A stretch of DNA of 64,000 bases, taken from NCBI GenBank assembly GCA_016721565.1, contig JADKHW010000053.1:1-64000 (forward strand). The letters are read 5' to 3'. Origin of the DNA: a bacterium. Its GTDB lineage: Bacteria; Electryoneota; RPQS01. Both the position numbers and the translations under genes were made by a program. A model generated the notes under the pieces. That model saw nothing but the letters and a program-made list of their open reading frames with translations. It had not been told where the DNA came from and made no database searches. Every line of letters begins with the position of its first letter. The first letter of the stretch is position 1. Below, piece by piece: positions 10,325 through 21,154 of the stretch.

Positions 10325-13300
10325 TTAGCGCGCGGAATAGTTGCTGACAAACGCGCCAACTGCAGGCACGGTGATCGTATTGGAGTCCATAGAGACTGCG
10401 GCAATTCTCGTTAAGGCACGGCCATCCAATGTCGCTCCAGTTGTCAGTGTGATCGACTGGTCCGCTAAGATATTTCCTTTGAACACAGAGTTTGTACCAA
10501 GCGTTGCTGAACTTCCGACCTGCCAATAGATATTCCCAGCGCGCGCACCGCCACTCAAAATCACTTGGCGGCCGCTCGTCGTCGTTAGAGTCGATGCAAT
10601 CTGGAAGATCCAGATTGCATTGCCGTCACCCTGAGCGTCAAGTGTCAAATCTCCAGAAGTAATCTCGAGCGAAGTGTTAGACTTGTAAAGACCAGGTGCC
10701 AGAGTTTGGCCACCGATGTTACCTGAAATCGTGATTGGCGCAGTTGTTCGGCCAGCGGCATCATTGTATGCGGTGGTCAAATCAAGCTTTGCCTGAGCTG
10801 CTGCAGCGTCGCCTTCGTGCATCGAACCATTGACAACTCCTGGCGGAAATCCGGTCACCGCAGTGCCCGGGCTAACTCCAAGATCTCCATTGATCGTCGT
10901 AAGCGCAGTGTTAGTCACCGTGGAGCCTGCAAGAACACCATACACCGAGGCTGCGCCAAGGTCAATTGACTCAAGGAAGGCTTGTCCAGTCGTAAAGCTG
11001 CAAACAAATTCATCAGCAAGGCGATTACCTGCAACGTCTTCAGCATCGTCAGAAATTCTGAACGTGTAGTTCGTGCTCGGTTCAAGATCACCATTCGGTT
11101 CGAACGTCAATTCATGGCTAAATACAGAATAAGAAACTACTCCAAAGATCGGGGTTTCGTCGGGTGCTCTGAGTGAAAATGTTCCAGAGTTAACAGTTAG
11201 CGGGTCCATTGCTTCACTGAAAGCGGCCGTTATCAAGGTGTTTACCGCAACTCCGGTGGCATTGCAGTCCGGTATAGTGGATAATACAGTCGGTGGAGTC
11301 AAGTCTGGCGACGCACCGGTTGTGAACGTCCACACATAGTTGTTGTCCATTGCATTGCCTGCAAGGTCACGTACTCCGCTGGTAACCGTTGCCCGTATAT
11401 TCGGTAACCGCTGTCAACGACTCGAAGGATTGAACGTAGACGACTGGCCTGCGTAATTCACAGTTCCCGAATACTTGCAGCTTTATGACGCAACGTCATG
11501 GTGAATCGTGTAATCGAAGCGGGTTCATTGCTTCGCTGAAGTTTGCGGAAACATTACCGTTTAACGATACGCCTGTAGTGGTCGAAAGGAATGGTTGCAA
11601 CAATTGTCGGCGGCGTTATATCCGGTGTCGTGCCAGTCGTGAAAACTCCAGATATAGCTATGTGCCATGGCATTGCCCGCGAGGTCGCGAACATTGTCCG
11701 TAATGGTCGCTGTATACTCTCTGCTTGCAGACAAATTTACTGCCGGATTGAAGAGTGCAGTCACCCCGAATAAAAACCGATCCGGCAACAACGGATGTCC
11801 CTAAACGCAACACAAAATTCGATGTGGTGATTGTCAGCGGGTTCATTGCCTCGCTAAACGTTGCCGAGAGATTTGTCCCGATCAACACGCCGACAGCGTG
11901 ATTAACAGGCACGGTCAAGATAACCGTAGGCGCGACTATGTCAGTGGCCGATCCGGTTGTGAAACTCCACACATAATTTTCACCCATGCTGTTGCCTGCG
12001 AGGTCTTGGACATCGGGCGAGATTGTTGCTGTGTACGCGGTGTTCGATGCGAGGTTATTGGTCGGATTGAAATTCAGGTCACACCGGTGTACGAAACCGT
12101 TCCAGAGATAGCCGTTGCTCCTTGTCGCAGCGTAAAGGTTGACGCTGTAATAGTTAACGGGTTCATCGATTCGCTAAACGTCGCCGCAAGGTTGCCGCCG
12201 ATCAGTGCACTGACTGCACCGTCAATTGGAATCGTTGAAATCACAATTGGCGAAGTTAGGTCTGGGGTGCTCCCGGTCGAAAATGCCCGCCACATAGTTA
12301 TTGCCTCATCGCATTCCCGGCCAAGTCGCGCACTCCAGTCGTAATCATGTGGAACAGAATATGCGGTGCTTGGCGAAGAAAGTGCACCTGCGGGATCAAA
12401 ACTCGCGGTCACGCCGCTGCAATGCGTTCCGGGAATCGACGTCGTCCCTTGAAGCATCATCATCGTTGTTGCCGGATATTGACAGGGTCCACGCTTCGCT
12501 AAACGTCGCGTTGATGTTGCCGTTGAGCGGCGCATCATTCGAGCCGTTAACCGGTGATGTAGCTGTCACAACGGGCGGAGAATCATCCGGGCTCGTGCCA
12601 CTTGTAAATGACCAAACGTAGTTATTTGCCAAAGCATTGCCCGCGAGGTCACGAACTCCTGTTGTGAGCGTTGCAGGATAGACTGTGCTTGCAGCAAGAT
12701 TATTCGTCGGATTAAAACTGGCAGTGACACCGGAGTAGTCAACAGTACCCGAAACCGAGTATGCTCCTTGACGCAAAGTCATAGTGGCAGTTGTAATGGT
12801 CAACGGGTCAATGGCCTCATTGAATGTTGCCGTGATGTTGCCATTCAATGACGCGTTAGTAGCGTTGTTGATTGGCACGGTGGAGGTCACAATTGGGGCC
12901 GTGATGTCAACAGTAACTTCAGTCGTGAAACTCCAAACGTAGTCAACTGCTAACGAGTTGCCTGCAACATCCTTGGCACCTGTCGTAATCGTAGCCGTGT
13001 AAACGGAATTCAAAGACAAATTTGAAGTCGGATTGAATGTCGCTGTCACACCGCTGAGGTAACGGTGCCGGAAATGATCAGTGCGCCGTCGTCAAGAGTT
13101 GAGCCTTCGCTCACGATCATAGTCGCTGAATTAATTGTCCCAACATCCATTGCTTCACTGAACGTTGCCGTGATGTTACCCTTGCGGTACGTCAACCGCT
13201 TCATTCGCCGGTACCGTGGAAACCACGATTGACCCTTGTGGTATCGCAGGATGCGGTTATTCCCCTGTCATCGTCAGCGCACCCAAGCATTCCTATGGCT

Positions 13301-13353
13301 GCGAATAACACAAGCAACCAAACCTGTGCGAAAAGTCTCTTACTGTTAAACAT
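10325..13353 (-). pseudogene. Ig-like repeat lipoprotein with ice-binding domain, copy 1 (frameshifted)
   Basis: Counterpart of the gene at 39410-42443. The start codon at 13353 gives MFNSKRLFAQVWLL and a lipoprotein signal. The body contains Big_5-type repeats ending in motifs such as DLAGNAMxxxYVWSFTTG, and the last 230 residues form a DUF3494 ice-binding domain (GSTVTNTALTTINGDLGVSP). At least eight frame changes fall between 11350 and 13200, with small insertions such as that in the LSISG segment near 12480. The ice-binding domain itself (11350-10325) is uninterrupted. A patch at about 10381-10560 differs from copy 2 at many silent sites while its flanks are nearly identical. Upstream lies the shared operator at 13615. 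Confidence 0.8.
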
Positions 13354-13614
13354 TGTTGTTTCTTTCATTGGAAATTAGTCAAGAATAGCTACATGACATG
13401 CAGGTTCATCGTTGCGGTTGAAGCCCGTTGTGACAAGTCAACCAATGACTCTCATTGATGAGAAACTACTCTTTGGACATTCTATGTAAAGGGTAAAGCT
13501 CCGAAAGCCATGGCCGGCATGTACGGGCCTTGAACTCTTGGGACCTTTAGGGACGGATTCTAAACAGCGAATCATATACGACAAATTTATAGTCAATTGA
13601 TTAAGTCATATGAA

Positions 13615-13630
13615 TTAGTCGTACCACTAA
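13615..13630. promoter_or_regulatory. TetR-type operator, copy-1 ice-binding gene (imperfect)
   Basis: TTAGTCGTACCACTAA, one base away from the perfect palindrome at 42708. It lies about 260 bases upstream of the copy-1 start, within an approximately 80-bp block also found upstream of the TetR gene. On the minus strand the block reads TATGTTAGTC or its near equivalent into the palindrome, so a -10-like element overlaps the operator. Confidence 0.55.
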
Positions 13631-13746
13631 CATAGACTTTTATTGTTTGAATAGCCGAGCGAATTTTCGAACTATTTTCTTAACTCATTGAAAATAAAGG
13701 CAAATAAATGAGGATCAAGTCGATTCATAATCAAAGGCCACAAAAA

Positions 13747-13767
13747 TGCTTGCCCTCTTGGCAAGCA
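13747..13767 (-). terminator. hairpin terminator upstream of copy 1
   Basis: TGCTTGCC / GGCAAGCA stem with a short loop, followed on the minus strand by a T-rich run. It is the counterpart of 42841-42862. No gene is recognisable between it and the next hairpin at 13882. Confidence 0.5.
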
Positions 13768-13881
13768 CAAAAGCCCATACAGATTCCTTAGGACGAGCTG
13801 ATGGCCACACACTCAATGCATGGGGCATACGGTGACTATCCAACTGAATAATTAAGCAAAAATGAGGATCAAATAAAAAAG

Positions 13882-13915
13882 ACACCCTTGCTAAGTTAAT
13901 ACTTAACAAGGGTGT
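13882..13915 (-). terminator. ssrA-type terminator hairpin, duplicated
   Basis: ACACCCTTG and CAAGGGTGT arms around an AT-rich core that is itself palindromic (CTAAGTTAATACTTAA). On the minus strand it follows an ssrA 3'-end fragment, as the true ssrA terminator does at 50672-50707. Confidence 0.6.
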
Positions 13916-13920
13916 AATTG

Positions 13921-13949
13921 TGGAGACGGCGGGAATAGAAACAGCAGTC
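13921..13949 (-). repeat. partial ssrA 3'-end repeat (att-like), decayed
   Basis: TGGAGACGGCGGGAAT (13921-13936) is identical to the first 16 bases at the tmRNA 3' end (50711). The following 13 bases have drifted. It sits five bases from a terminator-like hairpin exactly as in the intact ssrA. The stretch 13950-14192 holds no gene that I can see. Confidence 0.6.
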
Positions 13950-14192
13950 TTCTATCAGAAGCGCATCCTAAACAATTTAGAATAAAAGAGAAAGCCCACA
14001 TTCGAAGCATTTCTCTCAAGAATAGTTAACTCCATATTTAGTTATTCAAGACTAACCCCAAATAGGGCTTATCAGGACAATGTATCCCGAGTTACAAGCA
14101 GCGCAAAAGCGCAGTAGAAACAGAACTTACACCATCATCCTAAACCGTAATAATCCTAAATCCGGTTGTGCCTAATGCGCAGCTGCAAGCAT

Positions 14193-15843
14193 TCACTTTG
14201 CTCCTCCACTTAAATCACTTTGCTTGAGCCATATTAAGAATTCTTCCGGGGATTGGACAGACGAAAGTTGCTCAAGATTTCGCCAATCTCGGAATAGAGC
14301 AGCAGCTTTGGCCAAGTACGTTAGATACTCGGCTGACTGTTCCGGCGGATACAATGCAAACATAACGGCGTAAATGTGTGCGCCAGTGTCCGTATCGCTT
14401 ATCCCTTGCTTAGGGATCCCGATTGCCCAACAAACCTTGTCAAGTTCGGGTACGACCGCATGAGGAACAGCTATTCCCTCATTCAAAAACGTTGACATTT
14501 CTGCTTCACGGTTCAGAGCAAGTTGCAGAGATGATGCTTCTACACTTTGAGGATATGCGTTCTGCATTGCTTTATGCAAACCCCTGATAGCTTGTTCCTT
14601 TGTGAGAGGCTGCTGCCAAATCAACAATGTTGACTTCTGAAATTTCTTTGAAAGGGCATTTCCAGTCTCCGTACCAAGTTTGTTAATCTCGGGCCGGTTT
14701 GGGTCAATAGGTGATTCGGGCAAACGCTCGTCAAGGATAACAATACGGCGGCCTTGGCCTTTTCGATCAACCGCTCTACGTGACTTGGTCTCAGAATCCG
14801 GTCACCGAATGTTCTTGGATTAGGCCGACCGATTACGATGTGCCCTACGCGGTAATCGTGCGCAAATCGCAGAATTGTGTCAACAACATCTGTACCCTTA
14901 AGTGTAAAGACCATCGCGCCGAGCTGATTCGCAAGAGTAAGTGCATCCGCCAACACTCGTTGTTTCCCTGCATCTATTTTAAGTGGAGCCTCTTTTGGTG
15001 TCTGCACGTGAACAGCATACCAACGTCGGTTCAAGCGTCCGGCCAGCCGCGAGCCATATCTCAGCAAATTTGCGTTGTTCGGCCCGGATGCGCTAAGGCA
15101 CACCACAACTTGATCAGGCGGCGTGCCAGCTCCTCTTCATGCTGCTCGCGACGTTTGAAATCAATCTGTGAAGCAGTTTCGCGCAGCGTCAATTCACGAA
15201 GTTGCTCAAGGTTTGGCGCCTGAAAGTAATTTTCCCGATGCAAGCGCAATTCGGTCTAATGGATAGATCTTGCCTTTCTCCAATCGCTTAATCAAATCTT
15301 CAGGCGAAAGGTCGACGTTGACTATCTCATCAGCTTGCTTTAGAACTAAGTCGGGGACACGTTCGGCGACTTTGAGCTTAACAAGCCCTTCGACAGTATT
15401 GTAAAGGCTCTCGAGATGCTGCACGTTCATGGTCGAGATGACATGGATGCCCGCCGCCAGAAGTTCTTCCACATCAATGTAGCGTTTGGTGCTTTTGCTG
15501 TCAGGCGGATTTGAATGCGCGAGTTCGTCTACCAGAGCAATCCTTGGCTTGCGTGCAAGGATAGCATCCGTATCCATTTCTTCAAGCGTAATCCCGCGAT
15601 AGGCGATTTGCTTGCGCGGCACAATTTCCATACCTTCGGTAGCGCAGCGGTATCGGCGCGCCCGTGCGTTTCGACAAGTCCGACAACCACATCAATGCCC
15701 TCCTGCTTCAAGCGGCGTCCCTCTTGTAGCATAAGATAAGTCTTCCCGACTCCCGGCGCGTAACCGAGATAGACCTTCAAACGGCCTCGTTCGGAACGCC
15801 GAATTAGATCGAGGAACGTTGATGCTTTGCGGTCGGAGGCCAT
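14193..15843 (-). CDS. KdpD sensor domain - Usp - PTS EIIA fusion without kinase (frameshifted)
   Basis: Starts at 15843 with the KdpD N-terminal domain: Walker A in LGYAPGVGKTY, Walker B-like VDELAHSN, then DVEELLAAGIHVISTMNVQH. A KdpD-type Usp domain follows (VVCLSASGPNNANLL, then GHIVIGRPNP). Instead of the four membrane helices, HisKA and HATPase of classical KdpD, the chain runs into a PTS EIIA type-2 domain of about 150 residues with the expected active-site pattern GIAVPHAVVPEL. About 550 residues in total. Frame changes near 15630, 15240, 15080 and 14735 break the reading. In enterobacteria EIIA-Ntr is known to bind KdpD and modulate K+ uptake, so the fusion may unite sensor and modulator. 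It is the last gene of the kdp operon, 46 bases after kdpC. Confidence 0.8.
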
Positions 15844-15889
15844 ATGTTTCAGCGTTCCTTATCCATTGAAAGATTGAGCATGAGCACGT

Positions 15890-16432
15890 TCACCCCTGGT
15901 TCGCCAAGAATTCTAAGGATCTTCCATCCGTTGCACCCTCGATGAACCGCAGCACGCGATCTGTCGAAATGTTGCGAGCCTGCGCGACGCGCGGCGCTTG
16001 AAGTCGAGCATTTGCAAGACTGATGTGCGGATCGAGGCCGCTGGCTGAAGCAGTAACCGCGTCAGCCGGAATCGCCACATTGGATGGAATTCCATTCAGC
16101 GCTCGATAGTCGGCGACGCGTTGAGTTACCTGATCAATTAGTTTTTGCGAGAGCGGCCCCAGATTCGTGCCGCCGGACGAAGCACCGTCGTATCCATTGC
16201 CCGCAGCAGAAGGACGCGGATGAAAATAGCGAGCGTCGGTAAATGGCTGGCCGATCAGCTCAGAGCCGATAACCGTGCCTGTTGCATTCGTGATCAAACT
16301 GCCGTTGGCTTGAGAGGGGAAAACTGTTTGTGCGATTCCCCACACCACCAAGGGATAGACTCCGCACAAGAGAACGGTCAGCAATAAAGTTGCGAGGAGC
16401 GCAGGACGCAATTCTTGAACAAGTGCTTTCAT
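15890..16432 (-). CDS. kdpC: potassium-transporting ATPase subunit C
   Basis: A 180-residue KdpC. It has one N-terminal membrane helix (LLATLLLTVLLCGVYPLVVW) and then the conserved periplasmic part with GSELIGQPF, YFHPRPSAAG and SGLDPHIS. KdpC stabilises the KdpFABC complex in the inner membrane and is needed for high-affinity ATP-driven K+ import. It follows kdpB by one base and precedes the sensor fusion, the standard order. Length and motifs are normal. Confidence 0.95.
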   Translation of the reverse strand: MKALVQELRPALLATLLLTVLLCGVYPLVVWGIAQTVFPSQANGSLITNATGTVIGSELIGQPFTDARYFHPRPSAAGNGYDGASSGGTNLGPLSQKLIDQVTQRVADYRALNGIPSNVAIPADAVTASASGLDPHISLANARLQAPRVAQARNISTDRVLRFIEGATDGRSLEFLANQG

Positions 16433-16433
16433 G

Positions 16434-18459
16434 TTAAACGAGCCTTAGAGCTGTGATGAGCAAATCGAGAGCCTTGATTCCAACGAAGGGAGCGATGATT
16501 CCACCGAGTCCGTAAATCAACAAATTGCGCCGCAATATCGCGCCAGCACTCGCCGGGCGGAATTGTACACCGCGCAGCGCAAGCGGTGTCAGGGCGATGA
16601 TAATGATCGCATTGAAGATGACCGCGCTCATGATTGCGCTGTATGGACTTTCAAGCTGCATGACGTTCAACGGTGCAATCACCGCAAACGTGCCCATCAG
16701 CATCGCAGGGATTATTGCAAAATACTTTTGCAACGTCGTTCGCGATGCTGAAGGTTGTCAACGCGCCGCGTGTGATGAGCAGTTGCTTGCCGGTCTCGAC
16801 AACCTCGATTAGCTTGGTCGGATTGGAATCAAGATCTATCATATTCCCGGCTTCTTTCGCCGCTTGCGTACCGGTGTTCATCGCGACTCCAACATCGGCT
16901 TGCGCGAGCGCCGGAGCGTCATTCGTGCCGTCACCCGTCATGGCGACAAGATGTCCTTTCGCCTGCTCTTTGCGGATTAATGCGAGCTTGTCTTCGGGGG
17001 TTGCTTCGGCAAGATAGTCATCTACTCCTGCTTCCTTCGCAATCGTCGCGGCGGTCAACGGATTGTCTCCGGTGATCATGATGGTCTTGATACCCATAGC
17101 ACGAAGGCGCGCGAAGCGGTCAGGCAACCCGGCTTTGACAATATCTTTCAAGTAAATGACGCCCATCACTTGTCCGTCTTTCGCCACAACTATCGGAGTG
17201 CCGCCCGCACTTGCGATGCGTTTCACAGTCTCGTCTACTTCGGCCGGGAATGCGCCGCCCAGAAAGTTGCGTACAGCATCCGCTGCTCCCTTGCGAACTT
17301 TCAAGCCCGCTGCATCCAACCCACTCATGCGCGTTTTTGCAGTAAAAGGCACGAACTCCGCGCCGTGCAATTCTTGAATGCTACGCGCGCGGAAGCCATG
17401 CTCTTTAGCCAACACCACAATGCTGCGGCCTTCTGGAGTTTCATCGGCAAGTGACGCAAGCTGAGCTGCATCCACCAGGTCGCGGATGCTTACACCCGGC
17501 GCTGGAATGAACTCCGTCGCTTGCCTGTTTCCCAATGTAATCGTTCCTGTCTTGTCAAGCAACAACACGTCCACGTCGCCCGCCGCTTCTACGGAGCGGC
17601 CGCTCATGGCCAACACATTCTTGCGTGACAGTCGATCAATTCCGGCAATACCAATGGCACTGAGTAATCCGCCTATGGTTGTGGGGATTAAACAAACCAG
17701 CAAAGATACAAGCACAGTGATTGAAAAACTGACGCCCGAGTACACGCCGAAAGGCTTAAGTGTTACAATCACTAACAGGAAGATCAATGTCAATGCTGAC
17801 AAAAGAATTGTCAAGGCGATCTCGTTCGGCGTCTTTTGCCGACGAGCGCCTTCCACCAGCGCGATCATTTTGTCCATTAGGCTCTCGCCGTGATTTGCCG
17901 AGATGCGCACCAAAATTGTATCAGACAATACGGTTGTGCCGCCGGTCACCGAACTGCGGTCACCGCCTGACTCCCTCACGACAGGAGCGGATTCTCCCGT
18001 GATCGCTGATTCGTTCACCATCGCGGCACCTTCAACGACTTCGCCGTCAGATGGAATTAACTCGCCTGCGCTGACTCGGACAATGTCATCCTTGCGCAGC
18101 GATTCAGATGGGACAATTTGGATCGAGCCGTTGCTCAATAGCTTGTTCGCATTCGTATGTGCGCGTGATTTCCGCAGCGCGTCAGCCTGAGCTTTTCCGC
18201 GACTCTCCGCCAGCGATTCAGCGAAGTTTGCGAAGATGACGGTGATCCATAGCCACGCCGCAATTTGTAGCGTGAATGAAAGCGGTTCATCTTGCGTCCA
18301 GCCTACCAGCGGAGCAAGTGTGGTGACAAACGCACCAATCAGCGTTACAAACATGACAGGATTGCGCAATTGCTCTTTCGGATTGAGCTTGCGCAAGGCC
18401 GCACTGAACGCCGGAACAAGCACGGAACGATCAAGTAACTTTATGGCTTGGGTGCTCAT
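16434..18459 (-). CDS. kdpB: potassium-transporting P-type ATPase subunit B (one frameshift)
   Basis: Catalytic subunit of the Kdp K+ pump. It has the P-type phosphorylation site [11 protein letters not shown], the TGES loop in [10 protein letters not shown], the nucleotide-binding KGAADAV and the hinge [17 protein letters not shown]. After ANDVAK the frame shifts because the DNA has four A's where three are needed (about 16725-16730). Restoring it continues into [11 protein letters not shown] and the last membrane helices to a TAA at 16434. Reconstructed length is about 675 residues, typical of the family. This indel in a short A-run is the clearest example of a likely sequencing error in the window. 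Confidence 0.93.
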
Positions 18460-18462
18460 GGC

Positions 18463-20202
18463 TTAGAAGAGTTGCGTGGAATGAATCATCAGGAAATGCT
18501 CGAGTACGGGACCGAGCGCAAGGACGGGCAGAAATGTCAGGGCACCGATAATTAACACCGTTCCGATCAAGAGCACAGTGAACGTAACACCTGACACCGG
18601 AAAACTTCCTGCGCCTTCGGCGACGAGTTTTTTGGAGGCAAGCTGACCGGCAATCGCAAGTACAGGTACGATAACCATGAAACGTCCGCCGAGCATGGCA
18701 ATCGCCATCAGAGTATTGTACCACGGCACGTTCGTACCGAGACCGGCGAACGCACTGCCGTTGTTACCGGTTGCCGATGAGAACGCGTAAAGCACTTCGC
18801 TGAGCCCGTGAGGGCCAATGTTATTCAATGTAGCAGTGCCCCAGGTTGAGACAACGCCCCATGCCGTGAAACCCAGAATTGAAATAACCGGCACGAGTAT
18901 TCCAATGGCCGCCAGCTTGACTTCGGTCGCGCCAATTTTTTTGCCAAGATACTCGGGCGTGCGTCCGACCATCAAACCAGCAATAAAAATTGCGAGAATG
19001 ACGTAGAGCAGCATTCCGTAGAGTCCTGCGCCGACGCCACCGAAAATAACCTCGCCTACCTCCATGTTGAATAATGGAACGAAACCGCCGAGCGGCGTCA
19101 TTGAGTCATGCATTGAGTTCACCGCACCGCACGACGCATCTGTCGTAATGGTCATAAAGAGCGCGCTGTTGAAGATTCCGAAGCGCGTCTCTTTGCCTTC
19201 CATGTTTCCATCGGCTGCTTCGACTCCCAATACCGTGAGCCGCGGATTGCCTGTTGACTCTGCGTTCCACGCCACCAGCGTACCGCCGACAAACATCACA
19301 GCCATTGCAATCCAGACTGCCCAGCCGTGGCCTTGCGATTTCACCATGCGGCCAAGATAGTACGTCAGGCCTGCGGGAATGAGGAAGATAGAGAGGATCT
19401 GGAAGAAGTTCGAAAGCGGATTGGGATTCTCGTATGGATGCGCCGCATTCGCGTTTACAAACCCTCCGCCGTTCGTGCCGAGCATTTTTATCGCTACTTG
19501 CGATGCCATCGGACCTTGCGCAATGACTTGCGTCGAGGCGAGTGTGCTGTCCAATGAAGAATCTTGGACGATTTGAACTGTTTCGTATGGCTTGAAGTTC
19601 TGGATCATCCCCTGACTGACCAGAAAGACGGCGAAGACGAGACTGATCGGCAAGAGCACATACAGGCTCACGCGAATCAGATCAACCCAGAAATTGCCGA
19701 TGGTCTTGGCCGATGCTCTGGAAATCCCGCGCACGAGCGCTGCGGCAATCGCGATACCAACCGCGGCCGAAGTAAAGTTGTGTAGAGTCAAGCCGACCAT
19801 TTGCGAAAAATACGACATCGTACTTTCGCCGCCGTAGCTCTGCCAATTGGTATTGGTCGTGAAGCTTGCTGCAGTATTGAAGGCCAAATGATGCGACAAC
19901 GGCCCAAAGCCCTGCGGATTCAGCGGCAACAGATGCTGCAAGCGCAGGATTAGATATGTGAGCAGCATTCCGACGAGGCTGAACGCCAGCATCGAGAACG
20001 CATAAACTTTCCAATCCTGTTCGCGCTTCGGGTCAACCTTGATCACTCTGTAGAACATCCGCTCAAGTCCGCCGAACACAGGTTCAAGTCCTACGCGCGC
20101 TTCGGGAGTCAATACGCGATACAGATAAAGACCAACGGGTTTGGTCAACAGAGCCAGCACCCCAACGAAGAGGGCTAATTGAATCCAACCGATCATTTCC
20201 AT
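18463..20202 (-). CDS. kdpA: potassium-transporting ATPase subunit A
   Basis: An intact 579-residue KdpA, the K+-selective channel-like subunit. It is a highly hydrophobic chain containing the selectivity-filter loops: NTAASFTTNTNWQSYGGES, LGTNGGGFVNANAAHPYENP, ITTDASCGAVNSMHDSMTPLGG and ATGNNGSAFAGLG. It starts with MEMIGWIQLALFVGVL and lies between kdpF (7 bases upstream) and kdpB (3 bases downstream), so the operon is tightly packed. Confidence 0.96.
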   Translation of the reverse strand: MEMIGWIQLALFVGVLALLTKPVGLYLYRVLTPEARVGLEPVFGGLERMFYRVIKVDPKREQDWKVYAFSMLAFSLVGMLLTYLILRLQHLLPLNPQGFGPLSHHLAFNTAASFTTNTNWQSYGGESTMSYFSQMVGLTLHNFTSAAVGIAIAAALVRGISRASAKTIGNFWVDLIRVSLYVLLPISLVFAVFLVSQGMIQNFKPYETVQIVQDSSLDSTLASTQVIAQGPMASQVAIKMLGTNGGGFVNANAAHPYENPNPLSNFFQILSIFLIPAGLTYYLGRMVKSQGHGWAVWIAMAVMFVGGTLVAWNAESTGNPRLTVLGVEAADGNMEGKETRFGIFNSALFMTITTDASCGAVNSMHDSMTPLGGFVPLFNMEVGEVIFGGVGAGLYGMLLYVILAIFIAGLMVGRTPEYLGKKIGATEVKLAAIGILVPVISILGFTAWGVVSTWGTATLNNIGPHGLSEVLYAFSSATGNNGSAFAGLGTNVPWYNTLMAIAMLGGRFMVIVPVLAIAGQLASKKLVAEGAGSFPVSGVTFTVLLIGTVLIIGALTFLPVLALGPVLEHFLMIHSTQLF

Positions 20203-20209
20203 AGGTTCC

Positions 20210-20293
20210 TCAGAACTTCTCCGGACGGATCATTGCGACGACAAGATAAATCATCAAGCCGAGTGCAACAATTCCAAGTATGATGTCAGCCAT
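20210..20293 (-). CDS. kdpF: KdpF small membrane subunit
   Basis: A 27-residue ORF: MADIILGIVALG, a single hydrophobic helix, then the characteristic polar end MIRPEKF. KdpF is a small lipid-like stabilising subunit of the Kdp complex. Its position just before kdpA and its RPEKF ending are diagnostic. Confidence 0.88.
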   Translation of the reverse strand: MADIILGIVALGLMIYLVVAMIRPEKF

Positions 20294-20295
20294 GT

Positions 20296-20379
20296 TTAGA
20301 GTTTCTCGCAGGCGTTAGTGAACATTGCCATTAAGGCGAAGAATGCAATCGAGGCAATGACGAACAGAATGTCAACCAT
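20296..20379 (-). CDS. 27-residue membrane peptide of the kdp operon
   Basis: Starts MVDILFVIASIAFF and ends NACEKL; one membrane helix with a short charged tail. It starts 2 bases after the barrel gene's stop and ends 2 bases before kdpF, so it is translated as part of the operon. Similar tiny peptides ending in ACE(K/R)L precede kdpF in other bacteria as far as I recall, but no function is established. It could be a second KdpF-like stabiliser. Confidence 0.7.
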   Translation of the reverse strand: MVDILFVIASIAFFALMAMFTNACEKL

Positions 20380-20381
20380 GA

Positions 20382-21134
20382 TTACCTCTTGAAGTCAAAG
20401 TCAATATCCGCCTGCACCGTGAACGTGGACGGAATATCGCTGTTGTTATAGATGTCGTATCCAAGGACTACACCAACGTTATCGGCGAATTTCCACGCGC
20501 CGCCGACGTTCATCGTTCCATAACCGCTTTCCGTGCCCATGTATTCAAGACACAGCCATAGTTTTGGCGAGATTTCCGGCATTGTTCGCTCCCATGCAGC
20601 CAGCAAACCGGACTCGTCCGCTTCGCCCTTGCCGTCAAGTAATAGTTTGTCGTTGCCGGCAAACCAACCCACGGATAGACGTCCCAAATTGTTTGCACTA
20701 TTCCCCAACGTCTTCGCCGCTTTCGCATAGACAATATTGTAGTCGGTCATGTCTGACTTCGTCCCCAGGTCATAGGCACCGATTGCCAACGCCGGGGCGC
20801 CGTTCGCGAGTGCGCTCTCGGGTATGCCGAGTTTTGCGTTGAAGTACAACGGATTGTCATCCGCCTCGCCGAGCCCTGATTTGTGATCAATTCCAACTTC
20901 CGCATTGACTTTACCCGTCGGTAAAACTCCAATGGTCAAGCCGGTATTGGTAACGGGAGGAATCCGTGTCCCCGCGGGTGTTCCTTCCGTTGGCAGATAG
21001 TAATCAGCTGTGATATGCCAGACTCCGAATGCTTGCACATCCGTTGACGGTCCCCATATATGTGTCGTTGGCGTTGCAAGCGCGGAAATATAGTAGAAAC
21101 TACACGAAATAATTAGAACCAATGTTCTTTTCAA
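20382..21134 (-). CDS. predicted outer-membrane or secreted beta protein of the kdp locus
   Basis: A 250-residue protein with a signal peptide (MKRTLVLIISCSFYYISALA). The body has alternating hydrophobic and polar strands with many aromatic residues, ending in TFTVQADIDFDFKR, which fits a small beta-barrel. I do not recognise a named family. It lies inside the K+ operon between the sensor kinase and the membrane peptide, so it may be an outer-membrane channel or envelope component induced with Kdp. That role is inferred only from context. Confidence 0.6.
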   Translation of the reverse strand: MKRTLVLIISCSFYYISALATPTTHIWGPSTDVQAFGVWHITADYYLPTEGTPAGTRIPPVTNTGLTIGVLPTGKVNAEVGIDHKSGLGEADDNPLYFNAKLGIPESALANGAPALAIGAYDLGTKSDMTDYNIVYAKAAKTLGNSANNLGRLSVGWFAGNDKLLLDGKGEADESGLLAAWERTMPEISPKLWLCLEYMGTESGYGTMNVGGAWKFADNVGVVLGYDIYNNSDIPSTFTVQADIDFDFKR

Positions 21135-21154
21135 GGCAAGTTTCCTTTAGGTTG

